A DNA stretch of 64,000 bases from an uncultured delta proteobacterium. Lineage in GTDB: Bacteria > Desulfobacterota > Desulfovibrionia > Desulfovibrionales > Desulfovibrionaceae. The notes below the pieces were generated by a model. That model ran no database searches and was not told the DNA's origin. It saw only the letters and a list, made by a program, of their open reading frames with translations. The stretch spans positions 1,510,970 to 1,574,969 of the forward strand of contig LT599018.1 of assembly GCA_900079685.1 (NCBI GenBank), written 5' to 3'. Position numbers and translations under genes: made by a program. Numbering within the stretch: position 1 is the stretch's first letter; the number at the start of each line of letters is the position of its first letter. Below, one piece after another: positions 8,174 through 15,716 of this stretch.

Positions 8174-9121
8174 ATGACCCAAACGACGATCAGCCAATCC
8201 ATAGAATGCACCGGCATCGGCCTGCACAGCGGCAAAACGGTCCGCCTCGGCCTCCGGCCCGCCGCTGAAAATACAGGTATTGTTTTTCATGTAAAAACGC
8301 CGCACGGCATCCGGGACATATCGCCCCGCCCCGACATCGTCACCGATACGGGCCTTGCCACCACGCTGGGCACCGGGGACGCGCGCGTTGCCACCGTGGA
8401 GCATCTGCTCGCCACCATCCGTGGCCTGGGCATTGACAACATCCATGTGGATGCCGAAGGCGGCGAAATTCCCATCATGGACGGGAGCGCCGCGCCCTTC
8501 GTGATGCTTCTGGGCAAGGCGGGCATCGTCCGCCAGAGCGCTCCGCGTAAAGTTCTGCGCATCAAGAAGCCCGTGGCCTTCTCCCGGGACGGCAAGTCCA
8601 TCGAGGCCTTCCCGCATGACGGGTTCGCGGTGGAATATACCATCAATTTCCCGCACCAGCTCATCGGCGTCCAGAAAATGCGGCTCGAACTGACCCCGCG
8701 CACCTTTTCCCAGATTTCCCGCGCCAGAACCTTCGGCTTCCTGCGCGAAGTGGAATACCTGCATTCCAAAGGCTTGGCGCTGGGCGGCTCCCTGGACAAC
8801 GCCATCGTGCTCGACGACTGTTCCATCCTTAATAAGGAAGGGCTGCGCTTCGAGGATGAATTCGTGCGCCACAAAGTGCTCGACTTCATCGGCGACATGG
8901 CCATGCTGGACCGCCCGCTGCAGGGCCGCTTTGTGGTTTCCTGCTCGGGCCACGCGCTGAACAACGAGTTTTTGCGGACCATCACAGCCAACGCCCAGAC
9001 CTATCTGGAAGCCGTAACCCTGTCCGACCCCGTGCGCGGCAGGGAAACGCGCGCGGCGCATCCCATCCCCGCCGTGGGCGGCGGAGCCCCCGTTCGCCAG
9101 CCCGTTCCGAGCGTGGCGTAA
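8174..9121 (+). CDS. lpxC: UDP-3-O-acyl-N-acetylglucosamine deacetylase (LpxC)
   Basis: Zinc hydrolase that removes the acetyl group from UDP-3-O-acyl-GlcNAc, the committed step of lipid A synthesis at the cytoplasmic face of the inner membrane. The 315 residues fit the family (about 305). The ATG at 8174 follows GGAGG at 8163-8167. Zinc ligands are visible as His77 in VEHLLA and His233/Asp237 in HKVLDFIGD; the catalytic base region is IMDGSAAPF (101-109), and His260 in SCSGH matches the catalytic histidine near position 265 of E. coli. The C-terminus has an extra Pro/Ala/Arg tail after residue 290 of no known role. It is a single gene ended by an intrinsic terminator. It shows the organism makes lipid A. 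Confidence 0.95.
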   Translation: MTQTTISQSIECTGIGLHSGKTVRLGLRPAAENTGIVFHVKTPHGIRDISPRPDIVTDTGLATTLGTGDARVATVEHLLATIRGLGIDNIHVDAEGGEIPIMDGSAAPFVMLLGKAGIVRQSAPRKVLRIKKPVAFSRDGKSIEAFPHDGFAVEYTINFPHQLIGVQKMRLELTPRTFSQISRARTFGFLREVEYLHSKGLALGGSLDNAIVLDDCSILNKEGLRFEDEFVRHKVLDFIGDMAMLDRPLQGRFVVSCSGHALNNEFLRTITANAQTYLEAVTLSDPVRGRETRAAHPIPAVGGGAPVRQPVPSVA

Positions 9122-9146
9122 CGCTCATCCAGGTATATGAAAAACG

Positions 9147-9179
9147 AAAAGCGAGCCTCCCGCGGGCTCGCTTTTTTTT
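9147..9179 (+). terminator. Intrinsic terminator of lpxC
   Basis: Stem AAAAGCGAGCC with GGCTCGCTTTT around a 7-base loop, followed by a run of eight T, 25 bases after the lpxC stop. Confidence 0.9.
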
Positions 9180-9301
9180 GCGTAAAAAGGTTGTAAAAAC
9201 ATTCTGTTACAATGCCATACTTGACCTTTTCCCGGCCTCGCGATAGTGGTTCATACACACGAGACCGGCGCTTGTTTGCCGGGCTCACAAGGAGGTTCAC
9301 A

Positions 9302-9775
9302 ATGCGGATCGGAGTTGCAATAGTTTCGGCCCTGTGCGCGTTTTCCATCGCTTTCGGCGGTATGGGGGCAACCGCCCTGGCCGCTTCGGCCGACCGCCCG
9401 GATCAGGGCGCGCAGTTTGAGCGGGATCGCAAAAGAGATGACAGAAGCCCCGGCAGAGACGACCGCAGGCCGGATACCAGGCGCGGCGACAGAGACAGAA
9501 TGTCCGACGACAAAAAAGGGGGCAACCAGGGCAAAGCTCCCAAGCCCCAGGGCCGGCACGACAACCGGGACATGAAGAACGACAAGGATAACGGCAAAAA
9601 AACCAAGAACAACGACAGGCGTGATTACAGGGGCGACAAGCGCGACGGCGACCGCAGGCACGATGGCGACCGCAGGCACGACGGCGACCGCAAGGGAGAC
9701 CGCGATCACAAGCGTGACGGCGATCGCAAACGCGACGGCGACCGCAAGGACGGTAAAAACGGCAAACGCCGCTAA
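9302..9775 (+). CDS. Exported Arg/Asp/Lys-rich low-complexity protein
   Basis: Function unknown. The start at 9302 is chosen because a strong AAGGAGG lies at 9289-9295. The 157-residue product begins with a signal peptide: MRIGVAIVSALCAFSIAFGG then an ALAAS site near residue 28, so the mature protein should be periplasmic or secreted. The remaining 128 residues are almost entirely D, R, K, G, N and H, with no hydrophobic core. The C-terminal third is an imperfect repeat built from RRHDGD and KRDGD units. Such a chain cannot fold alone; it could bind polyanions, metal ions or envelope surfaces. DNA repeats encoding the units are visible at 9640-9760. It resembles the RcnB/YXWGXW-type exported basic proteins only in composition. 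It lies between lpxC and tRNA genes, with inverted repeats downstream. Confidence 0.8.
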   Translation: MRIGVAIVSALCAFSIAFGGMGATALAASADRPDQGAQFERDRKRDDRSPGRDDRRPDTRRGDRDRMSDDKKGGNQGKAPKPQGRHDNRDMKNDKDNGKKTKNNDRRDYRGDKRDGDRRHDGDRRHDGDRKGDRDHKRDGDRKRDGDRKDGKNGKRR

Positions 9776-9837
9776 CACGAAGAACACGCCGGGCCTTGCG
9801 TGACGCGACAGCACACGGAAAGCGCAGCGGACACATT

Positions 9838-9877
9838 CAGAAGCCCCTGCCGGATACTAACCCCGCAGGGGCTTCTC
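9838..9877 (+). terminator. Hairpin after the charged exported protein
   Basis: Arms AGAAGCCCCTGC and GCAGGGGCTTCT enclose a 14-base loop. There is no long T run, so it could be a weak terminator or an mRNA 3' end structure. Confidence 0.55.
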
Positions 9878-9880
9878 CCG

Positions 9881-9905
9881 TATCCGGCGCGCCGCGCGCC
9901 GGATA
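9881..9905. repeat. GC-rich perfect inverted repeat
   Basis: TATCCGGCGCG and CGCGCCGGATA flank three bases. It lies directly after the preceding hairpin, making two adjacent stem-loops in the gap before the tRNA cluster. No T run follows; role unknown. Confidence 0.6.
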
Positions 9906-10027
9906 AAAAATCAACGCCAAAGGCTTTCTCCCCTTGCCAAGTGCATCCGATCAGGGTATACCCGCCGCGTTGACTCAAGGAAGCTGACTTCCTGCGCGCT
10001 TTTTTTCGGCAAGGACCTTTTTTTTTC

Positions 10028-10056
10028 TTGCCTTTTTACCCGGGCGCAGGTAAAGA
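10028..10056 (+). promoter_or_regulatory. Possible sigma-70 promoter of the tRNA-tuf operon
   Basis: TTGCCT (10028-10033), 17 bases, then TAAAGA (10051-10056). Transcription would begin just before the first tRNA. The match is moderate. Confidence 0.4.
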
Positions 10057-10068
10057 AGCTCTCTTGTC

Positions 10069-10144
10069 GCCGGCGTAGCTCAACTGGCAGAGCAGCTGAT
10101 TTGTAATCAGCAGGTTGCGGGTTCGAGTCCCATCGCCGGCTCCA
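10069..10144 (+). tRNA. tRNA-Thr(TGT)
   Basis: A 76-base cloverleaf with acceptor arms GCCGGCG and CGCCGGC, discriminator T and encoded CCA. The anticodon loop TTTGTAA gives TGT. It heads the thr-tyr-gly-thr-tuf arrangement known from E. coli tufB. Confidence 0.97.
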
Positions 10145-10151
10145 TTGGAGT

Positions 10152-10237
10152 GGTGGGGTTCCCGAGTGGCCAAAGGGAACAGACTGTAAATCTGTCGTCA
10201 TACGACTTCGGTGGTTCAAATCCACCCCCCACCACCA
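10152..10237 (+). tRNA. tRNA-Tyr(GTA)
   Basis: An 86-base class II tRNA with a long variable arm, acceptor arms GGTGGGG and CCCCACC, discriminator A and encoded CCA. The anticodon loop CTGTAAA gives GTA. Confidence 0.97.
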
Positions 10238-10294
10238 CTAATTTTGCACGTCAGGCTGTAGGAGACGGTATCGTCACGGGACTACGGCGAGTGC

Positions 10295-10370
10295 GCGGGA
10301 ATAGCTCAATGGCTAGAGCATCAGCCTTCCAAGCTGAGGGTTGCGAGTTCGAGTCTCGTTTCCCGCTCCA
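10295..10370 (+). tRNA. tRNA-Gly(TCC)
   Basis: A 76-base cloverleaf with acceptor arms GCGGGAA and TTCCCGC, discriminator T and encoded CCA. The anticodon loop CTTCCAA gives TCC. Confidence 0.97.
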
Positions 10371-10429
10371 CCCAAGCCCTCCCCCCATCCGCAGCCTGAA
10401 GGCGCACGGTTGATGCGCCGCATACAGAG

Positions 10430-10505
<76 letters not shown>

Positions 10506-10642
10506 TTTGAGATGAAAACAGCAACTTGGGGCGGCGGGCCCTTGCCCACGCTCATAGTAGTGGCCTTTATACGAAAATGGCGCTATAAGCGCCCATAACG
10601 GATAAAAAACCACGGAAGAATAAACCGCCAGGGAGATTTACC

Positions 10643-11836
10643 ATGGGTAAGGAAAAATTTACGCGTACAAAACCGCACGTCAACATCGGCACCATCGGCC
10701 ACATCGACCACGGTAAGACCACCTTGACGGCGGCCATTACCAAAGTCGCTTCGTTGAAGGGCGGCGGCAAGTTCATTGACTACTCCTCGATCGACAAAGC
10801 CCCGGAAGAAAAAGAACGCGGCATCACCATCGCGACCTCGCACGTCGAATACGAAACCGCGAAGCGCCACTATGCGCACGTTGACTGCCCCGGCCACGCC
10901 GACTACATCAAGAACATGATTACCGGCGCGGCCCAGATGGACGGCGCCATCATCGTGGTTGCCGCCACCGACGGCCCCATGCCCCAGACCCGTGAGCACA
11001 TCCTGCTCGCCCGTCAGGTCGGCGTGCCCTACCTCGTCGTGTTCCTGAACAAGTGCGACATGGTGGACGACGAAGAACTGCTCGAACTCGTTGAGCTCGA
11101 AGTTCGCGAACTCCTGTCCTCCTACGGCTTCCCCGGCGACGACGTGCCCGTGATCCGCGGCTCCGCCCTGAAAGGCCTGGAATGCACCTCCGCCGACGAC
11201 GCGGACGCCCAGCCCATTCTCGCTCTCCTCGACGCGTGCGACAGCTACATCCCCGAACCGCAGCGCGACATCGACAAGCCCTTCCTGATGCCGATCGAAG
11301 ACGTGTTCTCCATCTCCGGCCGCGGCACCGTGGTTACCGGCCGTGTGGAACGCGGCGTCGTCAAAGTGGGCGAAGAAGTGGAAATCGTGGGCATCAAAGA
11401 CACCGTGAAGACCACCTGCACGGGCGTTGAAATGTTCCGTAAACTGCTCGACCAGGGCCAGGCCGGCGACAACATCGGCGCCCTGCTCCGCGGCGTGAAG
11501 CGTGACGAAGTGGAACGCGGCCAGGTTCTGGCGGCTCCCAAGTCCATCACCCCGCACAAGAAGTTCAAGTCCGAAGTGTACGTCCTCTCCAAAGAAGAAG
11601 GCGGCCGCCACACCCCGTTCTTCACAGGGTACCGCCCGCAGTTCTACTTCCGCACCACGGACGTCACCGGCATCATCGGCCTGGCTGAAGGCGTTGAAAT
11701 GGTTATGCCCGGCGATAACGCCCAATTCACTGTGGAACTGATCGCCCCCATCGCCATGGAACCCGGCCTGCGCTTCGCTATCCGCGAAGGTGGCCGCACC
11801 GTCGGCGCGGGCGTTGTTTCCGAAATTCTGGAGTAA
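10643..11836 (+). CDS. tuf: Elongation factor Tu
   Basis: GTPase that delivers aminoacyl-tRNA to the ribosomal A site. The 397 residues match the family. It has the P-loop GHIDHGKTT (usually GHVDHGKTT), the switch [14 protein letters not shown], the NKCD base-recognition motif, and domains II and III ending in the standard [10 protein letters not shown]. The start ATG follows AGGGAGA. It is co-directional with four upstream tRNAs and with rpmG four bases downstream, the conserved tRNA-tufB layout, so tRNAs and EF-Tu are probably cotranscribed and processed. Codon use is strongly biased to C-ending codons, as expected for a highly expressed gene. No second tuf copy is in the window. Confidence 0.98.
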   Translation: MGKEKFTRTKPHVNIGTIGHIDHGKTTLTAAITKVASLKGGGKFIDYSSIDKAPEEKERGITIATSHVEYETAKRHYAHVDCPGHADYIKNMITGAAQMDGAIIVVAATDGPMPQTREHILLARQVGVPYLVVFLNKCDMVDDEELLELVELEVRELLSSYGFPGDDVPVIRGSALKGLECTSADDADAQPILALLDACDSYIPEPQRDIDKPFLMPIEDVFSISGRGTVVTGRVERGVVKVGEEVEIVGIKDTVKTTCTGVEMFRKLLDQGQAGDNIGALLRGVKRDEVERGQVLAAPKSITPHKKFKSEVYVLSKEEGGRHTPFFTGYRPQFYFRTTDVTGIIGLAEGVEMVMPGDNAQFTVELIAPIAMEPGLRFAIREGGRTVGAGVVSEILE

Positions 11837-11840
11837 GCAA

Positions 11841-11990
11841 ATGAGGGTCAACCTTTTGCTTGCATGCACCGAGTGCAAGCGTCGCAACTACGCGACGAAC
11901 AAGAATAAGAAGAATACTACCGGCCGTCTTGAGTTGAAGAAGTATTGCCCTTGGGATAAAAAGGTCACGCTTCATCGCGAAACCAAGTAG
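11841..11990 (+). CDS. rpmG: Large ribosomal subunit protein bL33
   Basis: A 49-residue ribosomal protein of the 50S E-site region. It begins four bases after the tuf stop. The N-terminal zinc-type half [12 protein letters not shown] is kept, but the second knuckle is CPWD instead of CPxC, so only three of the four usual cysteines remain and zinc binding is doubtful. The C-terminal LHRETK is standard. The tuf-rpmG-tRNA(Trp)-secE-nusG order is the usual bacterial one. Confidence 0.96.
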   Translation: MRVNLLLACTECKRRNYATNKNKKNTTGRLELKKYCPWDKKVTLHRETK

Positions 11991-12002
11991 GTGTGTTTTC
12001 AC

Positions 12003-12035
12003 GCCTTGTCCTCCGCGAAGAGCGGAGGACAAGGC
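12003..12035 (+). promoter_or_regulatory. Strong hairpin between rpmG and tRNA-Trp
   Basis: A perfect 14-bp stem, GCCTTGTCCTCCGC with GCGGAGGACAAGGC, around GAAGA. No T run follows. It could be an RNA processing site separating the mRNA from the tRNA, or a weak terminator. Confidence 0.65.
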
Positions 12036-12064
12036 AGGTTACAAAACGGTAGTCTTCCTGATGC

Positions 12065-12141
12065 AGGGCAGTAGCTCTAATTGGTAGAGCGGCGGTCTCC
12101 AAAACCGCATGTTGGGGGTTCGAGTCCCTCCTGCCCTGCCA
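12065..12141 (+). tRNA. tRNA-Trp(CCA)
   Basis: A 77-base cloverleaf with acceptor arms AGGGCAG and CTGCCCT, discriminator G and encoded CCA. The anticodon loop CTCCAAA gives CCA. It lies between rpmG and secE as in many proteobacteria. Confidence 0.97.
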
Positions 12142-12232
12142 CTTTTTGATGCCGCTTCGACGAACCGCGAAACCTCGCGGTTCTGTCATCCGGACGGCGT
12201 TTACCCCGGTTTTTCCGAGGTGTGAGGCAAAA

Positions 12233-12466
12233 ATGGCCGCTAAACAAAGCAATGATGCACCTTCCGCCAGCAGCGGCAACGTCTTTACGACGTTTCGCGA
12301 CTACCTTACGGAGTCCAGGGCGGAAATAAAGAAAGTCACCTGGCCCACCAAAAAGGAAGCCAGGGTGACCAGTATTGCCGTTCTGATCCTGGTGGCCGTT
12401 ATGTCCGTATTTCTCGGGCTTGTGGACCTCGGCTGGACGAAGATCGTCGAACTTATTCTTTCGTAG
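12233..12466 (+). CDS. secE: Preprotein translocase subunit SecE
   Basis: Small essential subunit of the SecYEG protein-conducting channel in the inner membrane. The 77-residue form has one C-terminal transmembrane helix (about residues 47-70, ending in LGLVDLGWTKIVELIL), preceded by the conserved amphipathic segment AEIKKVTWPTKKEA. The start at 12233 follows GAGG; the frame upstream overlaps the tRNA and is not coding. The N-terminal tail, rich in Ser/Asn/Ala, is variable in the family. nusG begins 12 bases downstream, the universal secE-nusG pair. Confidence 0.95.
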   Translation: MAAKQSNDAPSASSGNVFTTFRDYLTESRAEIKKVTWPTKKEARVTSIAVLILVAVMSVFLGLVDLGWTKIVELILS

Positions 12467-12477
12467 GGCGTATCGTC

Positions 12478-13029
12478 ATGATGGAACAGGAAAACACGCC
12501 CAAAGCACGGTGGTACATCGTCCATACCTATTCCGGTTTCGAGAACAGGGTGGATCTGACCATCAAGGAAATGATGCGTACCGGGCAGGACCACGGCCTC
12601 ATCGAGGACGTGATCGTCCCCACCGAGCGCGTCATTGAACTTGTCAAAGGCGAAAAACGGACATCCACCCGTAAGTTTTACCCTGGGTATATCATGATCC
12701 GCATGGTCATGACCGACCATTCGTGGCATCTCATCCAGTCCATACCCAAGGTCACGGGATTTGTCGGCGGCAAGAACCGCCCGACCCCCATGCGTGACTC
12801 CGAGGCGACCCGGATCCTTGAAATGATGGAAGCCCGCCAGGAACAGCCGCGGCCCAAGTTCAGCTTTGAACGCGGGGACGATGTGCGCGTTATCGACGGC
12901 CCTTTCAGTGGTTTCAACGGCACGGTGGAAGACGTAAACTACGACAAAGGGAAACTTCGGGTTTCCGTTTCCATTTTCGGACGGCAAACCCCTGTGGAGC
13001 TTGATTTTGTTCAGGTTTCCAAAGAATAA
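12478..13029 (+). CDS. nusG: Transcription termination/antitermination factor NusG
   Basis: Binds the RNA polymerase clamp through its N-terminal domain and Rho or ribosomal S10 through its C-terminal KOW domain, linking transcription to translation. The protein has 183 residues. The NGN domain runs from RWYIVHTYSGFE (11-22) through the FYPGYIMIRM segment. The KOW domain is GDDVRVIDGPFSGFNGTVEDV near 135-155, with the family C-terminus VELDFVQVSKE. Two adjacent ATG codons (12478, 12481) could start it. It follows secE by 12 bases and precedes rplK by 42 bases. Nothing is unusual in the sequence. Confidence 0.96.
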   Translation: MMEQENTPKARWYIVHTYSGFENRVDLTIKEMMRTGQDHGLIEDVIVPTERVIELVKGEKRTSTRKFYPGYIMIRMVMTDHSWHLIQSIPKVTGFVGGKNRPTPMRDSEATRILEMMEARQEQPRPKFSFERGDDVRVIDGPFSGFNGTVEDVNYDKGKLRVSVSIFGRQTPVELDFVQVSKE

Positions 13030-13071
13030 TCGCAGCATTCCGGTGCCGTCCATCGGATAAGGAAAAGTATC

Positions 13072-13494
13072 ATGGCCAAGAAAGAAGTAGCGAAAATTAA
13101 ACTGCAGATTCCCGGCGGAGCGGCCAACCCCTCTCCCCCGGTCGGTCCGGCTCTCGGACAGCACGGGCTGAACATCATGGAGTTCTGCAAGACCTTCAAC
13201 GCCAGAACCGCCGAAAGCAAGGGCACGATCATCCCCGTGGTCATCACGGTGTACCATGACCGTACCTTCACGTTCATCACCAAGACGCCTCCCGCGTCCG
13301 TGCTGCTCGCCAAGGCCGCCAAGATTGAAAAAGGCTCGGGCGAACCCAACCGGAACAAGGTTGCATCCATCAGCATGGCCCAGGTTGAGGAAATCGCCAA
13401 GCTGAAGCTCCCGGACCTGACCGCCAAGGATCTTGACGCGGCCAAGAAGTCCATCATGGGCACCGCGCGCAGCATGGGCATCGACGTAAAGTAA
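13072..13494 (+). CDS. rplK: Large ribosomal subunit protein uL11
   Basis: A 140-residue protein of the ribosomal GTPase-associated centre, which binds 23S rRNA and supports factor binding and the stringent response. The N-terminal domain has the Pro-rich [20 protein letters not shown] segment, the thiostrepton site. The C-terminal rRNA-binding domain contains [11 protein letters not shown] and ends with the GTARSMGI block. The start ATG has AAGGA upstream. It is within the secE-nusG-rplK-rplA run, in which rplA follows after 70 bases. Confidence 0.97.
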   Translation: MAKKEVAKIKLQIPGGAANPSPPVGPALGQHGLNIMEFCKTFNARTAESKGTIIPVVITVYHDRTFTFITKTPPASVLLAKAAKIEKGSGEPNRNKVASISMAQVEEIAKLKLPDLTAKDLDAAKKSIMGTARSMGIDVK

Positions 13495-13564
13495 CGTGTA
13501 ATCATTTGCACTGCCGCTCCCCGCATGTGGGACCCACGGCAGGAGATAAGGAAAGGTGGGTACA

Positions 13565-14272
13565 ATGCCCAATCACGGAAAAAACTACCGCAAAGCCATG
13601 GACGGCCTTGACCGTCAGGCCAAGTACTCCGTGGAAGATGCCGTGGCAAAAGCCCTTGGCGCATCCTTCGCGAAATTTGACGAGACCGTCGACGTCGCCC
13701 TGAACCTCGGCGTTGACCCCAAATACTCCGACCAGATGGTGCGCGGCGCAATCGCCCTGCCCCACGGCCTCGGCAAGACCGTTCGCGTGGCGGTTTTCTG
13801 CAAGGGCGACAAGGAAGCCGAAGCCAAAGCGGCGGGCGCCGACTTTGTGGGCGCGGAAGAGCTGGTCGCCAAGGTCAAGGAAGGCTTCCTCGACTTTGAC
13901 ACCGCCATCGCCACCCCGGACGTCATGGCCCTCGTCGGCCAAATCGGCCGCGTGCTCGGCCCCCGCGGCCTCATGCCCAACGCCAAGACCGGCACCGTCA
14001 CTTTTGACGTCGCCGCCGCCGTGCAGGAAGTGAAAGCCGGCCGCGTGGAATTCAAGGTCGACAAGGCCGGGGTTTTGCACGCGCCGCTCGGCAAGGTTTC
14101 CTTCGGTCCCGAAAAGATCATGGACAACCTGAAGGCCGTGCTCGGTGAAGTCAACCGCCTGAAGCCCTCCGCCGCCAAAGGCTCCTACATGAAGAACATG
14201 GCGGTTTCCACGACCATGGGACCGGGCTTCAAGGTTGAACCGACCCTGATCCGTAAATTCATCGAAGGCTAA
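13565..14272 (+). CDS. rplA: Large ribosomal subunit protein uL1
   Basis: A 235-residue ribosomal protein forming the L1 stalk; in many bacteria it also represses the L11-L1 mRNA by binding its leader. The start at 13565 is chosen because GGAAAGGTGGG lies just upstream and it yields the standard N-terminus [11 protein letters not shown]; an ATG nine bases earlier lies within that ribosome-binding stretch. Conserved [13 protein letters not shown] and the C-terminal MGPGFKVEP are present. It is followed by a highly structured 300-base spacer rather than by rplJ directly. Confidence 0.97.
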   Translation: MPNHGKNYRKAMDGLDRQAKYSVEDAVAKALGASFAKFDETVDVALNLGVDPKYSDQMVRGAIALPHGLGKTVRVAVFCKGDKEAEAKAAGADFVGAEELVAKVKEGFLDFDTAIATPDVMALVGQIGRVLGPRGLMPNAKTGTVTFDVAAAVQEVKAGRVEFKVDKAGVLHAPLGKVSFGPEKIMDNLKAVLGEVNRLKPSAAKGSYMKNMAVSTTMGPGFKVEPTLIRKFIEG

Positions 14273-14417
14273 AAAACAGTCAGCAAATCGTCTTTTTGCC
14301 CTCTGCCTTCGTCAGGCTCGCCCCGTGCGAAGGTCGAATATGTTTGAATATACTCCCTCCGCCCGGAACTCGCCTTCCTCGGCAGAGAACAAAAATCCTG
14401 ATTTGCAGACTGTTTTT
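14272..14417 (+). promoter_or_regulatory. Large branched RNA structure between rplA and rplJ, terminator-like end
   Basis: The ends AAAAACAGTCAGCAAATC (14272-14289) and GATTTGCAGACTGTTTTT (14400-14417) pair over 18 bases with one mismatch and finish in a T run. Inside, CTCTGCC (14301-14307) can pair with GGCAGAG (14381-14387), and CCTTCG (14306-14311) with CGAAGG (14328-14333). This may be a partial terminator that tunes rplJL against rplKA. The long terminal inverted repeat also fits a small mobile repeat. Confidence 0.6.
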
Positions 14418-14439
14418 ACAAACCTTTTTTGAATATATA

Positions 14440-14520
14440 GCCGGGTAACCGGCATGGCTAGAGGACTGAAAAGTATAGTCGAAGACAGCAGGTGCTTATA
14501 GCGTAATTCCTGCCGAGACA
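14440..14520 (+). ncRNA. L10-type ribosomal protein leader (rplJ autoregulation)
   Basis: The stretch GAAGACAGCAGG (14481-14492), spacer, then AATTCCTGCCGAGAC (14505-14519) reproduces the kink-turn region of the known L10 leader, with GCAGG pairing CCTGC. It lies about 50 bases before rplJ, the expected place for binding by the L10-(L12) complex to repress translation. Confidence 0.75.
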
Positions 14521-14568
14521 CTTCTTTGGCTCAACTTTTCACCAGGCAATCAAACCCAGGAGAAGCGC

Positions 14569-15087
14569 GTGAATAGAACGCAGAAAGCGGCCATTATCGA
14601 AGAGATCAAGGCGAAAGTCGGAGCCTCTTCCATCATGGTGGTCAGCGACTTCAAGGGCATGCCGGTGGAAGAGATGACCAGGCTGCGGGTGAAAATCCGC
14701 GAGAACGGGGGCGAACTCGTTGTCGTGAAGAACACCCTGGCCCGGATCGCTTTGACCGACAGCGTACATGACGCTATCAAAAATAGCTTCAAGGAAAACT
14801 GCGCTGTTGCATTCGGCATGCAAGACCCCGTGGCCCTGGCAAAGGCTGTTTCGACCTTTGCCAAGACTTCCAAGAAAATGGAAGTCAAACACGGGAGCCT
14901 TGACGGTAAACCGTTGACCGCCGACCAGGTGGAAGCGCTGGCAAAACTGCCCAGCAGGCCCGAACTGCTCGCAAGAGCTCTCGGTACCATGAATGCCGTG
15001 CCCACGAACTTTGTTTCGTTGCTGGCCAACACGATCCGGCCCCTCCTCTATGTGCTTAAAGCGCTGGAAGAGAAAAAAGCCGCCTAA
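14569..15087 (+). CDS. rplJ: Large ribosomal subunit protein uL10
   Basis: A 172-residue base of the ribosomal stalk, which anchors L7/L12 dimers to 23S rRNA. Translation begins at a GTG (14569) with AGGAGA seven bases upstream; the encoded N-terminus [17 protein letters not shown] is standard. The middle carries the conserved [11 protein letters not shown], and the C-terminal helix ([11 protein letters not shown]) is the L7/L12 docking arm. It is preceded by an L10 leader, so translation is probably repressed by its own product. rplL follows after 35 bases. Confidence 0.96.
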   Translation: MNRTQKAAIIEEIKAKVGASSIMVVSDFKGMPVEEMTRLRVKIRENGGELVVVKNTLARIALTDSVHDAIKNSFKENCAVAFGMQDPVALAKAVSTFAKTSKKMEVKHGSLDGKPLTADQVEALAKLPSRPELLARALGTMNAVPTNFVSLLANTIRPLLYVLKALEEKKAA

Positions 15088-15122
15088 CCATCCGACCAAA
15101 GACTTTTTAAGGAGAAACTCCC

Positions 15123-15506
15123 ATGTCCGTTACCAAAGAACAAGTTGTTGATTTCATCGCCAACATGACCGTCCTGGAACTGTCCGAATTCATCAAAGAA
15201 CTGGAAGAAAAGTTCGGCGTATCCGCCGCCGCCCCCATGGGCGCCATGATGGCCATGCCCGCCGCCGCTGAAGCCGCTCCCGCCGAAGAAGAAAAGACCG
15301 AATTCGACGTTATCCTGAAAGCCGCCGGCGCCAACAAAATCGGCGTCATCAAGGTCGTTCGCGCCCTCACCGGCCTCGGCCTCAAGGAAGCCAAGGACAA
15401 AGTCGACGGCGCTCCCTCCACCCTGCTTGAAGCCATTGCCAAAGACAAGGCCGAAGACGCCAAGAAGCAGCTGGTGGAAGCCGGCGCCGAAGCCGAAATC
15501 AAGTAA
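15123..15506 (+). CDS. rplL: Large ribosomal subunit protein bL12
   Basis: A 127-residue ribosomal stalk protein that recruits translation factors. It shows the N-terminal dimerisation helix ([20 protein letters not shown]), an Ala/Pro/Met-rich hinge (about 37-57), and the globular C-terminal domain with [13 protein letters not shown] and the factor-binding [16 protein letters not shown] good AAGGAG precedes the ATG. It is followed by a strong terminator and then an unrelated gene; rpoB and rpoC, its nearly universal downstream partners, are not here. Confidence 0.97.
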   Translation: MSVTKEQVVDFIANMTVLELSEFIKELEEKFGVSAAAPMGAMMAMPAAAEAAPAEEEKTEFDVILKAAGANKIGVIKVVRALTGLGLKEAKDKVDGAPSTLLEAIAKDKAEDAKKQLVEAGAEAEIK

Positions 15507-15528
15507 CTTCGGTTTTCATAGACCTGAA

Positions 15529-15558
15529 AGGGCAGCCGCAACGGCTGCCCTTTTTTTT
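15529..15558 (+). terminator. Intrinsic terminator after rplL
   Basis: GGGCAGCCG and CGGCTGCCC around a two-base loop, followed by eight T, about 25 bases after the rplL stop. It closes the ribosomal operon where rpoB would normally follow. Confidence 0.93.
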
Positions 15559-15716
15559 GTACCGCGCCGCGCCGCTCATGGGGTACCGCTCCTCCCGGAA
15601 CGCGCGCTATTTTTTTCAGCCGTCTGGGTCATTGCGCTTACGCCCTTCAAAATGTATTGTTCTATGCTTGTGACGCGTAACGCCATATCCCTCTTACGAT
15701 ACTGCCGAGGTACACC

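Noticed and set aside
9881-9905. GC-rich inverted repeat as a terminator
   Set aside because: No T run on either side in the correct orientation; kept only as a repeat.
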